A stretch of DNA of 52,657 nt from Nocardioides sp. (GTDB taxonomy: Bacteria; Actinomycetota; Actinomycetes; Propionibacteriales; Nocardioidaceae). The position numbers and the translations under genes were made by a program. The stretch lies in assembly GCF_029937575.1 (NCBI RefSeq), contig NZ_JAPYPS010000026.1, positions 1 to 52,657 of the forward strand. Direction: 5' to 3'. This document shows, in pieces, positions 33,407 to 41,711 of this stretch (positions are counted from its first letter, which is position 1; every line of letters begins with the position of its first letter). Under the pieces are notes generated by a model, which worked only from the letters and a program-made list of their open reading frames with translations, did not search any database and was not told the DNA's origin.

Positions 33407-34576
33407 GTGCCTGAACTCGCTCCCGTCATCGCGGTGATCGGCGGAGGACAGCTGGCCCGGATGATGGCCGAGCCCGCCGCGGCGCTGGGGATCCCGCTGC
33501 GGCTCCTCGCCGAGGCCGAGGGAGTCTCTGCGGCTCAGGTGATCCCCGACCAGCAGGTCGGGGACCACACCGACCTCGCCGACCTGCGTCGGGTGACCGC
33601 CGGGGCAGCCGTGGTGACCTTCGACCACGAGCACGTGCCCGCCGAGCACCTGCGCGCCCTCGCTGCCGACGGGCTCGCCGTACGACCCGGGCCCGCTGCC
33701 CTCGCCCACGCCCAGGACAAGGCGGTGATGCGCGAGCGGCTGACCCGGCTCGGGCTCCCGTGCCCGCGCCACGCGGTCGTGGCGAGCGTCGAGGACGTCG
33801 TCGCGTTCGGACTCCCGTGCGTGCTCAAGACCACCCGCGGCGGGTACGACGGCAAGGGCGTCTGGTTCGTCGACGACGCGGCTGACTGCGACCCCGCGTT
33901 CGCCGCCGCAGCAGAGTCCGACGTACGCATCCTCGCCGAAGAGCGGGTCGACTTCCGGCGCGAGCTCTCCGCGCTCGTCGCGCGCTCGCCCAGCGGACAG
34001 GCGGCGGCCTACCCCGTCGTCGCGTCGACCCAGCGCGACGGCATCTGCCACGAGGTGATCGCCCCCGCGCCCGACCTCGACCCTGCGCTCGCCGTGGCTG
34101 CCCAGGAGATCGCTCTGCGCATCGCCGGCGAGCTGGACGTCACCGGCGTCCTGGCCGTCGAGCTCTTCGAGACCCGCGACGGACGGGTGCTGGTCAACGA
34201 GCTGGCGATGCGGCCGCACAACACCGGCCACTGGTCGCAGGACGGCGCGGTCACCTCGCAGTTCGAGAACCACCTGCGCGCGGTGCTCGACCTCCCGCTC
34301 GGGTCGCCTGCTGCGCGCGCGCCCTGGACCGTGATGGTCAACATCCTCGGCGGCCCCGACCAGCCGGGTGCCCCGGTCGGTCGCCTCTACGACGGCTACC
34401 CGCACGCGATGGCGCGCGACCCGCGGCTGCGCGTGCACCTGTACGGCAAGTCCCTGCGCCCCGGACGCAAGGTCGGGCACGTCAACGCCTACGGTGACGA
34501 CCTCGACGACTGCCTCGAGCGCGCCCGGCACGCGGCCGCGTGGTTCCGGGGCGACCTGGGCAACGAGAGTGAGTGA
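33407..34576 (+). CDS. purK: 5-(carboxyamino)imidazole ribonucleotide synthase
   Basis: A 389-residue ATP-grasp enzyme that carboxylates AIR to N5-CAIR in purine synthesis. It shows the N-terminal [14 protein letters not shown], the VTFDHEHVP block, [18 protein letters not shown], the ATP loop [14 protein letters not shown], and the C-terminal [27 protein letters not shown] signature with the active-site residues. Length is normal. Its stop is 1 nt from the purE start, the standard purK-purE pair, and both products act consecutively. Confidence 0.95.
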   Translation: MPELAPVIAVIGGGQLARMMAEPAAALGIPLRLLAEAEGVSAAQVIPDQQVGDHTDLADLRRVTAGAAVVTFDHEHVPAEHLRALAADGLAVRPGPAALAHAQDKAVMRERLTRLGLPCPRHAVVASVEDVVAFGLPCVLKTTRGGYDGKGVWFVDDAADCDPAFAAAAESDVRILAEERVDFRRELSALVARSPSGQAAAYPVVASTQRDGICHEVIAPAPDLDPALAVAAQEIALRIAGELDVTGVLAVELFETRDGRVLVNELAMRPHNTGHWSQDGAVTSQFENHLRAVLDLPLGSPAARAPWTVMVNILGGPDQPGAPVGRLYDGYPHAMARDPRLRVHLYGKSLRPGRKVGHVNAYGDDLDDCLERARHAAAWFRGDLGNESE

Positions 34577-34577
34577 C

Positions 34578-35117
34578 ATGACAGCAGGCACGGCAGGCAT
34601 GAGGAGCGCGGCACGCGTCGGCATCGTGATGGGGTCGGACTCCGACTGGCCGGTGATGAAGGCGGCGGCCGAGGCCCTCGGCGAGTTCGACGTCGCCCAC
34701 GAGGCCGACGTCGTCTCGGCCCACCGGATGCCCGAGGAGATGCTGGCCTACGGCCGGGAGGCCGCCGACCGGGGCCTCGAGGTGATCATCGCCGGCGCCG
34801 GCGGCGCCGCCCACCTGCCCGGCATGCTGGCCGCGGTCACGCCCCTGCCCGTCATCGGCGTCCCGGTGCCGCTGAAGTACCTCGACGGCATGGACTCGCT
34901 GCTCTCGATCGTGCAGATGCCGGCCGGCGTCCCCGTGGCCACGGTCGCCGTCGGCGGCGCACGCAACGCCGGGCTGCTCGCCGTACGCATCCTGGCGGCG
35001 GGCGATTTCGCCCTGCGGGCGCGGATGGTCGACTTCCAGGCCGAGCTCAGGACGGCCGCCCAGCAGAAGGGCGCCGTGGTGCGCGGCGACTCCGGTGCGC
35101 GCCGCCTCGGCTTCTGA
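34578..35117 (+). CDS. purE: N5-carboxyaminoimidazole ribonucleotide mutase
   Basis: A 179-residue class I PurE that converts N5-CAIR to CAIR. The signature [17 protein letters not shown] (phosphate loop), [15 protein letters not shown] and [17 protein letters not shown] with the catalytic His, then [39 protein letters not shown], are all intact. ATG 34578 lies 1 nt after the purK stop, so translation is coupled. The last 23 bp overlap the start of the DUF1624-like gene. Confidence 0.95.
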   Translation: MTAGTAGMRSAARVGIVMGSDSDWPVMKAAAEALGEFDVAHEADVVSAHRMPEEMLAYGREAADRGLEVIIAGAGGAAHLPGMLAAVTPLPVIGVPVPLKYLDGMDSLLSIVQMPAGVPVATVAVGGARNAGLLAVRILAAGDFALRARMVDFQAELRTAAQQKGAVVRGDSGARRLGF

Positions 35118-36243
35118 CCGAACCCGCCTCGTCGGGGTGGACGTCGCCCGCTGCCTCGCGCTGCTGGGCATGATCGCGACCCACGTGGTCGACCCACGAG
35201 AACCCGACGGCGCCCTCACCTCGCTCCAGTGGCTCGCCGGAGGGCGGGCATCGGCGCTCTTCGCCGTGCTCGCCGGAGTCTCGCTCGCGCTGGTCGCTGG
35301 ACGCCGTACGCCGTTGCGCGGCGCGGCCCGGGGCCGACTCAGCGCAGCGATCGCCGTCCGTGCCCTGTCGGTGGCCCTCATCGGTCTCCTCCTCGGCCAG
35401 CTCGAGACCGGGATCGCGGTCATCCTCACCTACTACGGCGTGCTCTTCCTGCTCGGACTGCCCTTCCTCGGCCTGCGCGCCCGGTCGCTGCTCCTGCTCG
35501 CGGTCGGGTGGGCGATCGCCGCCCCGGTGATCTCGCACCTGGTCCGCCCCGAGCTGCCCGACCGTCGGTTCGCCAGCCCGCGCCTCGACCAGCTCGCCGA
35601 CCCGGGCCGGCTCCTCGCCGAGCTGCTGCTGACCGGCTACTACCCGGCGTTCGGCTGGCTGGCCTATCTCCTGCTCGGCCTGGGGATCGGACGTCTCGAC
35701 CTGAGGCGTGTCGCCGTCCAGCGACTGCTGGCCGCCGGGGGACTGGTGGTCGCCGTCGTGTCGACGTTCGCGTCCGGGGTCGCCACGCGCGCCGCCGGCT
35801 TCACCGACGCCGAGCTCCTCGACCACGCCGGTGGGAAGTTCGGCCAGACCCCCACCGACCGGTGGGACTGGCTGCTCCTGGTGGCTCCGCACAGCACGAC
35901 GCCGTTCGACCTGCTGCAGACCGGAGGCAGCGCTGCCCTCGTGCTGGGGACGTGCCTGCTGGTGGTCGGGTGGCTGGCAGGAATCGCTCCCGCAGCAGAA
36001 CGGGCGGCCGCGATCGTGTTCGGCGCGGGCACGATGACGATGACGCTCTACTCGTTACACGTGGTGATGCGCACCGAGCAGGTCTGGCCGGCCGAGGAGC
36101 CGGGCACCTTCGTGCTGCACGTCCTGGTCGTGCTCTGGATCGGCAGCGTGTACGTCGCGCTGCGGCGCCGCGGGCCCCTGGAGACGGCCGTCGGCCTCGT
36201 GCCGGACCTGATCAGGAAGGGCCGGCGCCGGGCCCGGGCGTGA
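35095..36243 (+). CDS. Heparan-alpha-glucosaminide N-acetyltransferase-like (DUF1624/DUF418-type) membrane protein
   Basis: A 382-residue protein with about 10 hydrophobic helices. It opens with [22 protein letters not shown], the family's conserved Asp-Arg-His block in helix 1, then [16 protein letters not shown]. Related eukaryotic HGSNAT moves acetyl groups from cytosolic acetyl-CoA across the lysosomal membrane to a sugar; bacterial members are mostly uncharacterised and may acetylate envelope glycans. GTG 35095 overlaps the purE end by 23 bp. The tail overlaps the convergent response regulator by 32 bp. Confidence 0.72.
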   Translation: MRAASASDRTRLVGVDVARCLALLGMIATHVVDPREPDGALTSLQWLAGGRASALFAVLAGVSLALVAGRRTPLRGAARGRLSAAIAVRALSVALIGLLLGQLETGIAVILTYYGVLFLLGLPFLGLRARSLLLLAVGWAIAAPVISHLVRPELPDRRFASPRLDQLADPGRLLAELLLTGYYPAFGWLAYLLLGLGIGRLDLRRVAVQRLLAAGGLVVAVVSTFASGVATRAAGFTDAELLDHAGGKFGQTPTDRWDWLLLVAPHSTTPFDLLQTGGSAALVLGTCLLVVGWLAGIAPAAERAAAIVFGAGTMTMTLYSLHVVMRTEQVWPAEEPGTFVLHVLVVLWIGSVYVALRRRGPLETAVGLVPDLIRKGRRRARA

Positions 36244-36952
36244 GGGCGTGCGCGTGGGCGTAGACCACGATCTGCACCCGGTCGCGCAGCTCGAGCTTGC
36301 GCAGGATCGAACCCACGTGCGTCTTCACCGTGGACTCGGAGGCGAAGATCGTCCCGGCGATCTCGGTGTTCGACAGACCCCGCGCCACCGAGGCGAAGAC
36401 CTCCCGCTCCTTGTCGGTCAGCCCGGCGTACGCCGGCGGCGTCGGCATGGGGGCGCGGAAGTGTCCCGCGAGCAGCGCGGTGAGGTCCTGGGGCGCCAGC
36501 ACCGCGTTGCCGGCGTGGACGGTGCGGATCGCGTCGCGCAGCATGGCGGGGGTGGTGTCCTTGAGCAGGAAGCCACTGGCTCCGTGCTGGATCGCCGTGG
36601 CGGCCCGGTCGTCGAGGTTGAACGTCGTCAGGACGACCACCCGCACCGGTGGCCGGCCCTGGTCACGGCGCCGGGAGACCCGGTCCGGCGCACAGATCTG
36701 GCGGGTGGCCTCGACGCCGTCCATCTCGGGCATCCGGATGTCCATCAGCACCACGTCAGGGGAGAGCTCGTCGACCTGGCGCACGGCTTCGAGGCCGTCG
36801 CCGGCGGTGCCGACGACCTCCATCCCCTCCTGGGCGTCGACGATCACCCGGACCCCCTCACGGAAGAGGTCCTGGTCGTCGACCAGCATCACCCGGATCG
36901 GTGTCGTAGCGGGGGAGCGGGGGGAGCCGGGGGCGCCGGGGGAGGCGGTCAC
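36212..36952 (-). CDS. NarL/LuxR-type response regulator
   Basis: A 246-residue regulator. The receiver domain has acidic DDQD (residues 25-28), the phospho-acceptor D71 in VVLMDIRMPEMDG, the Thr in VVVLTTF and the Lys in GFLLKDTTP. A LuxR helix-turn-helix follows: LTDKEREVFASVARGLSNTEIA, then STVKTHVGSILRKL. An Arg/Asp-rich insertion (about residues 84-96, DRVSRRRDQGRP) is slightly longer than usual. GTG 36952 overlaps the kinase stop (GTGA), so it is translationally coupled to it. Its targets are unknown; being last in the alr-ddl operon, it may control cell-wall precursor genes. Confidence 0.92.
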   Translation of the reverse strand: MTASPGAPGSPRSPATTPIRVMLVDDQDLFREGVRVIVDAQEGMEVVGTAGDGLEAVRQVDELSPDVVLMDIRMPEMDGVEATRQICAPDRVSRRRDQGRPPVRVVVLTTFNLDDRAATAIQHGASGFLLKDTTPAMLRDAIRTVHAGNAVLAPQDLTALLAGHFRAPMPTPPAYAGLTDKEREVFASVARGLSNTEIAGTIFASESTVKTHVGSILRKLELRDRVQIVVYAHAHALTPGPGAGPS

Positions 36953-38301
36953 GGCGACACGGTACGCACGGGCACCCACGCGGTGGTGGTGAAGGTGGCC
37001 GGCTCGTCGGCGCCCGTGCCCTCACGACGACGTACGTCGAGCCTGCCGCCACACGCCTCGAGGCGCCGGCGCATCCCCTCGAGGCCTCGGCCCTCGTCGG
37101 TCGGTGACGATGCGGCGGAGGTGCCGAGTGCCGTCAGTGGCTGGGTCTCGTCGGTGGTCGCCTGCTCGGTGCCCCGGGTGCTCAGGCTGTTGCGGACCTC
37201 GATCCGCAGCTCCCCGGCCCACGACCCGTCGGGCCAGTGCCGCTCGACGAAGACCGGCTCGTCGCGGCTTCCGTGCCGGATGGCGTTGGTGAGCATCTCC
37301 TGCAGGACGCGGTAGGCCACGACCTCCAGGTCCGGAGGCATCGGCTGTGGTGTGCCGAGCTCGCGCGAGACGACCTCGTGCCCGCTGGCCCGGATGCCCT
37401 CCACGAGGGTGTCGAGCGGGCGCGGCGCCACGTCCGTCGGCTGCTCGCCCGAGGCCGTGGTCAGCACGTGGCGCACGTCCTGCAGGGAGGCGCGCGCCGA
37501 GGTGGCGATCGTGGCCAGGGTGGCCTTGAGCTTCTCGGTGTCACCGTCCGCGGCGTACTGCGCCGACTCGGCCTGCGCCAGGATCACCGCCAGGGAGTGA
37601 CCGACCACGTCGTGGACGTCACGCGCCAGCCGGGCCTGGTCGTCGCGCAGCCGGGCGATCTCGCGGGCCTGCTCCGACTCGCGCTGAGCCTGGGCGGCGA
37701 CCTCCTCGGCCGCTACCTGCCCGGCCTGCGAGGCGGTGGCGCGGTCGCTGAAGCGCAGCGCGATCCCGACGAGCCAGGGGATGCCCAGGAGGGCGGCGCC
37801 GCCGAGCGGGATCACCACGTAGGCGCTGTTGCCCAGCCGGTCCTGGACGCCGAGCAGGGTGTCGTAGAAGCTTCGAGGGCCGAGGCCGATGAGGTCGAAT
37901 CGGTTGTAGACGCGGTAGGCGACCGTCGCGAGGAACGCGAGCACCCCCGCGCCCAGGATCGACAGCCCGCCGAGGGTGGCGACCAGCGAGCTGCCCCACC
38001 GCGCGGTGGTGAACGCGACGGCGGCGAACGCGACCTCGACGTAGGAGATGGACGTGCCGGTGAGGACATGCATCACCGCCATCAGCCAGACCAGGGTCAG
38101 TGCCAGCCCCGGGAGGATCCGGCTGATGGTGACGATGCCGCCCGTCGCGAGCGCCACGACGACGCCGGCCAGGACGGTATCGAGGGCGTAGTAGCCGAAG
38201 GGACCTCCGGGGTCGAGCGCCAGCAGGATGCCGAGCGTGGCCACCACGGCGCCGGCGACGATCTCGGGGCCGCCCGGCCGGGTGCTGGTCATGGTCGGCA
38301 T
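36949..38301 (-). CDS. Sensor histidine kinase (HisKA_3, NarL-partner type)
   Basis: A 450-residue membrane kinase. The N-terminal 190 residues hold about 6 helices with very short outside loops (for example IVAGAVVATLGILLAL and LALTLVWLMAVMHVL), so the signal is probably sensed in or at the membrane. A coiled-coil with QAQRESEQAREIARLRDDQ leads to the phospho-acceptor His in ARDVHDVVGHSLAV. The ATPase domain has VAYRVLQEMLTNAIRHG (N-box) and GRGLEGMRRRLEACGG (G-box). ATG 38301 is 4 nt after the D-Ala ligase stop; the downstream ATG 38292 is also possible. Its partner regulator overlaps its end. Confidence 0.92.
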   Translation of the reverse strand: MPTMTSTRPGGPEIVAGAVVATLGILLALDPGGPFGYYALDTVLAGVVVALATGGIVTISRILPGLALTLVWLMAVMHVLTGTSISYVEVAFAAVAFTTARWGSSLVATLGGLSILGAGVLAFLATVAYRVYNRFDLIGLGPRSFYDTLLGVQDRLGNSAYVVIPLGGAALLGIPWLVGIALRFSDRATASQAGQVAAEEVAAQAQRESEQAREIARLRDDQARLARDVHDVVGHSLAVILAQAESAQYAADGDTEKLKATLATIATSARASLQDVRHVLTTASGEQPTDVAPRPLDTLVEGIRASGHEVVSRELGTPQPMPPDLEVVAYRVLQEMLTNAIRHGSRDEPVFVERHWPDGSWAGELRIEVRNSLSTRGTEQATTDETQPLTALGTSAASSPTDEGRGLEGMRRRLEACGGRLDVRRREGTGADEPATFTTTAWVPVRTVSP

Positions 38302-38305
38302 TGGA

Positions 38306-39274
38306 TCACGCACGGGGGCCCATCGCGTCGCGCACGAGCAGGTCGAGCAGCTCGGGGTAGGCCAGGCCCGCGGCGGCGAACATCTTCGGCACCTGCGACT
38401 GCTCGGTGAAGCCGGGCATCGTGTTGACCTCGTTGAGCACGGGGCCGTCGTCGGTGAGGAAGAAGTCGATCCGTGCCACGCCCGCGCAGCCGAGGGCGTC
38501 GTACACGGCGACCGCGGCGTCGTGCAGGGCCTTCTGCTCGGCCTCCTCGAGACTCGGCGGGATGCGGAAGTCGGCGGTGCCGCCGTACTTGTCGTCGAAG
38601 CCGAAGAGTCCGTCGACCACGATCTCGGGCATCGGGGCGACGATCCGTGACCCGTCGGGACGACCGAGCACGGCCACGTCGACCTCGCGACCGGCCACGA
38701 CGTCCTCCACCAGCACGCGGTCGTCGATCGCGAGGGCACGGTCGAGGGCGTCGAGGAGGTCGTCGGCGCACTCGACGAGCGAGACGCCGTGACTGGACCC
38801 CGCGGCGACCGGCTTGACCACCACGGGGTGGGTCCATCGCTGGACGGCAGCCGTGGCGGGGGTCAGCAGGTCCCCCGGGGCGGTGGCCACGCCGACGGCC
38901 TCGGCGACCAGCTTGGTCGCCCACTTGTCCATCGCCAACGCCCCGGCACGCACGCCCGAGCCGACGTAGGGGAGGCCGGCGAGCTCGCACAGCGCGGCCA
39001 GGGTGCCGTCCTCGCCTCGGGGGCCGTGCACGACCGGGAGGACGACGTCGCAGCTGCGCAGCAGGCAGGCCGCACCGGTCAGGCCGACGGGTCGCCCGCC
39101 CGGGTCCAGCCAGGTGCCGTGCGGGTCGATGGTCAGCGGCACCACGTCGTACGACATGGGGTCCAAGGCCGCGGCGACCGAGGCGGCCGAGGCGAGGGAG
39201 ACGGCGTGCTCGCAGCTGGCGCCACCACCGATGACCGCGACCCGGGTCCGACCCTGTGCGCGGGCGGCGCTCAT
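38306..39274 (-). CDS. ddl: D-alanine-D-alanine ligase
   Basis: A 322-residue ATP-grasp ligase, somewhat short for the family (about 320-370). It has the D-Ala1-binding GGGASCEHAVSL (E22), KPVAAGSSHGVS (the usual GSSVG loop with His for Val, residues 159-163), an omega loop with K229-Y230 (FDDKYGG), which is the D-Ala rather than D-lactate form, and the metal residues in ARIDFF and NEVNTMPGF. It therefore should make D-Ala-D-Ala. ATG 39274 overlaps the alr stop (ATGA). It may be a second Ddl, since it lies outside the usual cell-wall cluster. Confidence 0.88.
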   Translation of the reverse strand: MSAARAQGRTRVAVIGGGASCEHAVSLASAASVAAALDPMSYDVVPLTIDPHGTWLDPGGRPVGLTGAACLLRSCDVVLPVVHGPRGEDGTLAALCELAGLPYVGSGVRAGALAMDKWATKLVAEAVGVATAPGDLLTPATAAVQRWTHPVVVKPVAAGSSHGVSLVECADDLLDALDRALAIDDRVLVEDVVAGREVDVAVLGRPDGSRIVAPMPEIVVDGLFGFDDKYGGTADFRIPPSLEEAEQKALHDAAVAVYDALGCAGVARIDFFLTDDGPVLNEVNTMPGFTEQSQVPKMFAAAGLAYPELLDLLVRDAMGPRA

Positions 39275-40434
39275 CGGATGCCTCCGGCGGGGGTCGTACG
39301 GCGTGCCACGCGCGCGCCGATGCCGGTGACGATCTCGTGCTCGATGGTCTCCGACCAGCTCGCCCACTCGCTGACCAGCGGCTCGCCTTGGCCCCCGGGG
39401 CCGAAGACGACGGCGACCTCGCCGGGTGCTACGTCGTCGTCGCCCAGGTCGATGACGGCCTGGTCCATCGAGATGGTCCCGACGACCCGTCGACGGCGTC
39501 CTCGCAGGAGGACCTCGGCCCGCGCAGAGGCAGCCCGGGGGAGACCGTCGGCGTAGCCGAGGGGCAGCAGCGCGAGCGTGGTCGGTCGCTCGGCCACCCA
39601 GGTGTGCCCGTAGCCGACCGACGTGCCGGTCGGCACGCGCCGGGTCGCGACGACGGGGGCGGTCAGGGTGAGGGCGGGGGTCAGCGTCGTGGACCGGCTG
39701 GGGTCGATGCCCACCAGCCCGGCCCCGACCCGGCTCATCGTGTGGTGCGAGGCCGGATCTGTCAGCGTCGCTGCCGTCGCGGCCAGGTGACGCAGGGGCG
39801 GCCGCAGTCCGGCAGCGCGCGCCTGTGCCAGCCCCCAGGCGAAGACGGTGCGACCACGGGAGTTGGCGGGGTCGGCCGGGACGTCGGCGCACCCGAGGTG
39901 ACCCATCATCCCCACGACGCGGAGCACGCCCTGGACCTCGAGTCGACGGGCCGCCCGACACAGGGCCGCCCAGGCATCGGGCGCGCACCCGTCACGGGCC
40001 ATGCCGGTGTCGAGGTGCAGGTGCACGCGGGCACCGATGCCGGCTCGGCTGACGGCCTCCAGGTGGTCGAGGTCCGGGACCGCCAGGTCGAGGCGGCGTC
40101 CGATGGCAGCCGCGTAGTCGGCCTCGACCGGGTTGAGCCAGCTGAGCACGGGTGCGTGCAGACCGGCATCCCGCAGGGCGAGGCCCTCGCCGATCGACGT
40201 CACCCCGAGCCAGGAGGCGCCGTGCGCCAGGGCCGTCGCGGCGGCCGCCGGGGCGCCGTGGCCGAACCCGTCGGCCTTGACCACTGCCATCACCGCCCCC
40301 GGGGTCCGCGTGGCGAAGGTCCTGGTGTTCGCGGCGACGGCGGCGAGGTCGACGTGCAGCATCGGGCCGGTGGCCGGGGTCGCGGGCGGCGCCGGACGGG
40401 CGGCCCGAGCCGGGTCCGGGAGCAGGAGGGTCAT
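39271..40434 (-). CDS. alr: Alanine racemase
   Basis: A 387-residue PLP enzyme making D-alanine. The PLP lysine is K53 in VMAVVKADGFGHG; the usual YGHG is FGHG here. The second-base Tyr is Y275 in GTSVGYGHTWVA, followed by LPLGYADGLPR and GTISMDQAVIDLG. The usual R-P-G-x-x-L-Y-G is RVGAGLVG. A Pro/Ala-rich extension of about 24 residues precedes MLHVDLAAVAAN, so a later start is conceivable, but a -10 box lies exactly 7 nt before ATG 40434. It heads the alr-ddl-kinase-regulator operon with each junction overlapping or within 4 nt. Confidence 0.88.
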   Translation of the reverse strand: MTLLLPDPARAARPAPPATPATGPMLHVDLAAVAANTRTFATRTPGAVMAVVKADGFGHGAPAAAATALAHGASWLGVTSIGEGLALRDAGLHAPVLSWLNPVEADYAAAIGRRLDLAVPDLDHLEAVSRAGIGARVHLHLDTGMARDGCAPDAWAALCRAARRLEVQGVLRVVGMMGHLGCADVPADPANSRGRTVFAWGLAQARAAGLRPPLRHLAATAATLTDPASHHTMSRVGAGLVGIDPSRSTTLTPALTLTAPVVATRRVPTGTSVGYGHTWVAERPTTLALLPLGYADGLPRAASARAEVLLRGRRRRVVGTISMDQAVIDLGDDDVAPGEVAVVFGPGGQGEPLVSEWASWSETIEHEIVTGIGARVARRTTPAGGIR

Positions 40435-40447
40435 GCCGATGACGCTA
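40435..40447 (-). promoter_or_regulatory. Leaderless promoter -10 for the alr operon
   Basis: TAGCGT (40447 to 40442, minus strand), 7 nt, ATG 40434. A weak CGGCA-N11-TGCCG repeat (40466-40486) lies in the -35 region. Confidence 0.5.
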
Positions 40448-40513
40448 GGAGCGGGGCCGGGTCCGCGGCATCGTTCTCTGGTGCCGATCCCCTGGCCGCG
40501 AGGACGAGAGATC

Positions 40514-40969
40514 TCAGTCGTCGCGAACGCGACCGCGCAGCGACTTCGTCTGCCCGCGCTGCTTCTTTGCCTCCAGGCGCCGGCGCTGGGAGCCCCGCGT
40601 CGGCTTGGTCGCGCGGCGCGGCGGTGCCGGGGGAGCCAGGGCGGTTCGGAGCCGCTCGGCGAGCCGCTCGCGGGCGGCGACGCGGTTGCGGTGCTGGGAA
40701 CGGTGCTCCGAGGCCACGACCACGACCGGTGAGCCGAGCGTGCCGACGGCGCGGGCGCGCTGGGAGTCGGTGAGGACGGCGCTGGTCGAGACGTCGTACT
40801 CGAGCTCGACGCGGCTGTCGCTGGTGTTGACCGACTGCCCGCCTGGCCCGCTCGAGCGGGAGAAGCGCTCGACCAGCTCGGCCGAGGGGATCACCAGTCC
40901 GCCAGGGAGGCCGGGACCCGGCGCGACAGGGAGGTCCCCCACGCCACCCACGCGACCGGGCGTGCTCAT
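40514..40969 (-). CDS. arfB: Alternative ribosome-rescue factor/peptidyl-tRNA hydrolase ArfB
   Basis: A 151-residue protein with the release-factor GGQ motif in SRSSGPGGQSVNTSDSRVEL and a very basic C-terminal tail (RRLEAKKQRGQTKSLRGR) that in ArfB inserts into the empty mRNA channel. It frees stalled ribosomes by hydrolysing peptidyl-tRNA. Length and layout match the family; the codon-recognition domains of true release factors are absent. ATG 40969 overlaps the stop of the CoA-binding gene (ATGA), so the two are coupled. Confidence 0.92.
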   Translation of the reverse strand: MSTPGRVGGVGDLPVAPGPGLPGGLVIPSAELVERFSRSSGPGGQSVNTSDSRVELEYDVSTSAVLTDSQRARAVGTLGSPVVVVASEHRSQHRNRVAARERLAERLRTALAPPAPPRRATKPTRGSQRRRLEAKKQRGQTKSLRGRVRDD

Positions 40970-41379
40970 CCGCGCTTGCGCCACTCGATCGCGGGGCAGG
41001 TGTCCATCACCATGGGCACGCCCGCGGCCGTGGTGCGCTCGAAGGCGTCCTCGTCGATGACACCCAGCTGGAACCACACGCCGCGGGCGCCGATCGCCAC
41101 GGCCTGATCGGCGAACTCGCCGGCCGCCTCCGAGCGTCGGAACACGTCGACGACGTCGATGTCGAAGGGAACGTCGGCCAGCGTCGCGTAGCCCGGCTCC
41201 CCCAGGACCGTCGGCGCCGACGGGTGGATGGGCACGATGCGCTTGCCGCGCTCCTGCAGGAGCGCGGCGATGGAGTACGCCGTGCGACTGGTGTCGGTGG
41301 ACAGTCCGACGATCGCCCAGGTCCGGGCATCGTCGAGCATCTGCCGCACTGCCTCGGGGTCCTGCCACGTGGTGCTCAT
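40966..41379 (-). CDS. CoA-binding domain protein (YccU-like)
   Basis: A 137-residue Rossmann-fold protein of the CoA_binding_2 family. It begins with a helix and WAIVGLSTDTSRTAYSIAALLQERG, then RIVPIHPSAPTVLGEPGYATLADVP and VDVFRRSE, ending GVWFQLGVIDEDAF and MDTCPAIEW. These match YccU/succinyl-CoA-synthetase alpha-like CoA-binding domains, whose cellular role is not established. The -10 box TACCGT lies 6 nt upstream of ATG 41379. It is the first gene of a two-gene transcript with arfB. Confidence 0.88.
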   Translation of the reverse strand: MSTTWQDPEAVRQMLDDARTWAIVGLSTDTSRTAYSIAALLQERGKRIVPIHPSAPTVLGEPGYATLADVPFDIDVVDVFRRSEAAGEFADQAVAIGARGVWFQLGVIDEDAFERTTAAGVPMVMDTCPAIEWRKRG

Positions 41380-41391
41380 GCCTCCACGGTA
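41380..41391 (-). promoter_or_regulatory. Leaderless promoter -10 for the CoA-binding protein
   Basis: TACCGT (41391 to 41386, minus strand), 6 nt, ATG 41379. The 6-nt spacer contains GGAGG, so either a leaderless or a ribosome-site start would use the same codon. Confidence 0.45.
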
Positions 41392-41479
41392 GCCAGGGCG
41401 GCCGCCTGCAGGCAGGCGGGAAAAACATTCCGAGGAAAACCGCATACGGCCCGAGGGCCCGGGTACGGACCGGTTGTCA

Positions 41480-41512
41480 CGAGCCGCCGAGATCCCCCCA
41501 CCCGGCGGCTCG
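41480..41512. repeat. 9-bp perfect stem-loop upstream of the sigma gene
   Basis: CGAGCCGCC (41480-41488) pairs with GGCGGCTCG (41504-41512) around a 15-nt loop. There is no T-run directly after it. It may be a 5' leader structure or a terminator. Confidence 0.5.
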
Positions 41513-41616
41513 AGACGATTTCTGAGGGGTTTCTGGTGGGTTGTGAGGGATTCTGAGGTGCGTCCGGGGGCGATCCCCCTCGAGGGTGATGTGCTCTCTG
41601 GCATCAGTTGTCACAC

Positions 41617-41640
41617 GATTTTGTGGCGCCCCTAGGGAGA
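41617..41640 (+). promoter_or_regulatory. Candidate SigB/SigF-type promoter
   Basis: GATT (41617-41620), 14 nt, GGGAGA (41635-41640). This resembles the GNNT-N14-16-GGGTAY form used by Streptomyces SigB-group factors, with a changed -10. If used, the sigma gene would be self-activating. Confidence 0.3.
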
Positions 41641-41711
41641 ACGTGTCAGTATGACTATGTCCTGACATCCGACTCGGCGGTTGTCTGCCTGCCCCCTTCG
41701 GAGGTTCCCGC

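Larger units (their letters stand above)
41392..41711 (+). promoter_or_regulatory. Long structured leader/promoter region of the SigB/SigF-like gene
   Basis: No gene is visible in these 320 bp. The stretch contains an AT-richer patch (41419-41443), a 9-bp stem-loop (41480-41512), GGGGG-CGAT-CCCCC (41566-41579), two copies of GTTGTCAC (41473 and 41607), a candidate SigB-type promoter (41617-41640) and the repeat TGTCAG-N12-CTGACA (41644-41667). GGAGG at 41700-41704 is the ribosome site for the sigma gene. Confidence 0.5.

Noticed and set aside
36212..40434. Possible vancomycin-resistance (van) cluster
   Set aside because: The ligase keeps the Lys-Tyr pair of D-Ala-D-Ala enzymes, there is no VanH or VanX, and the kinase and regulator are NarL-type rather than VanS/VanR. 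Kept only as an alr-ddl-regulator operon.
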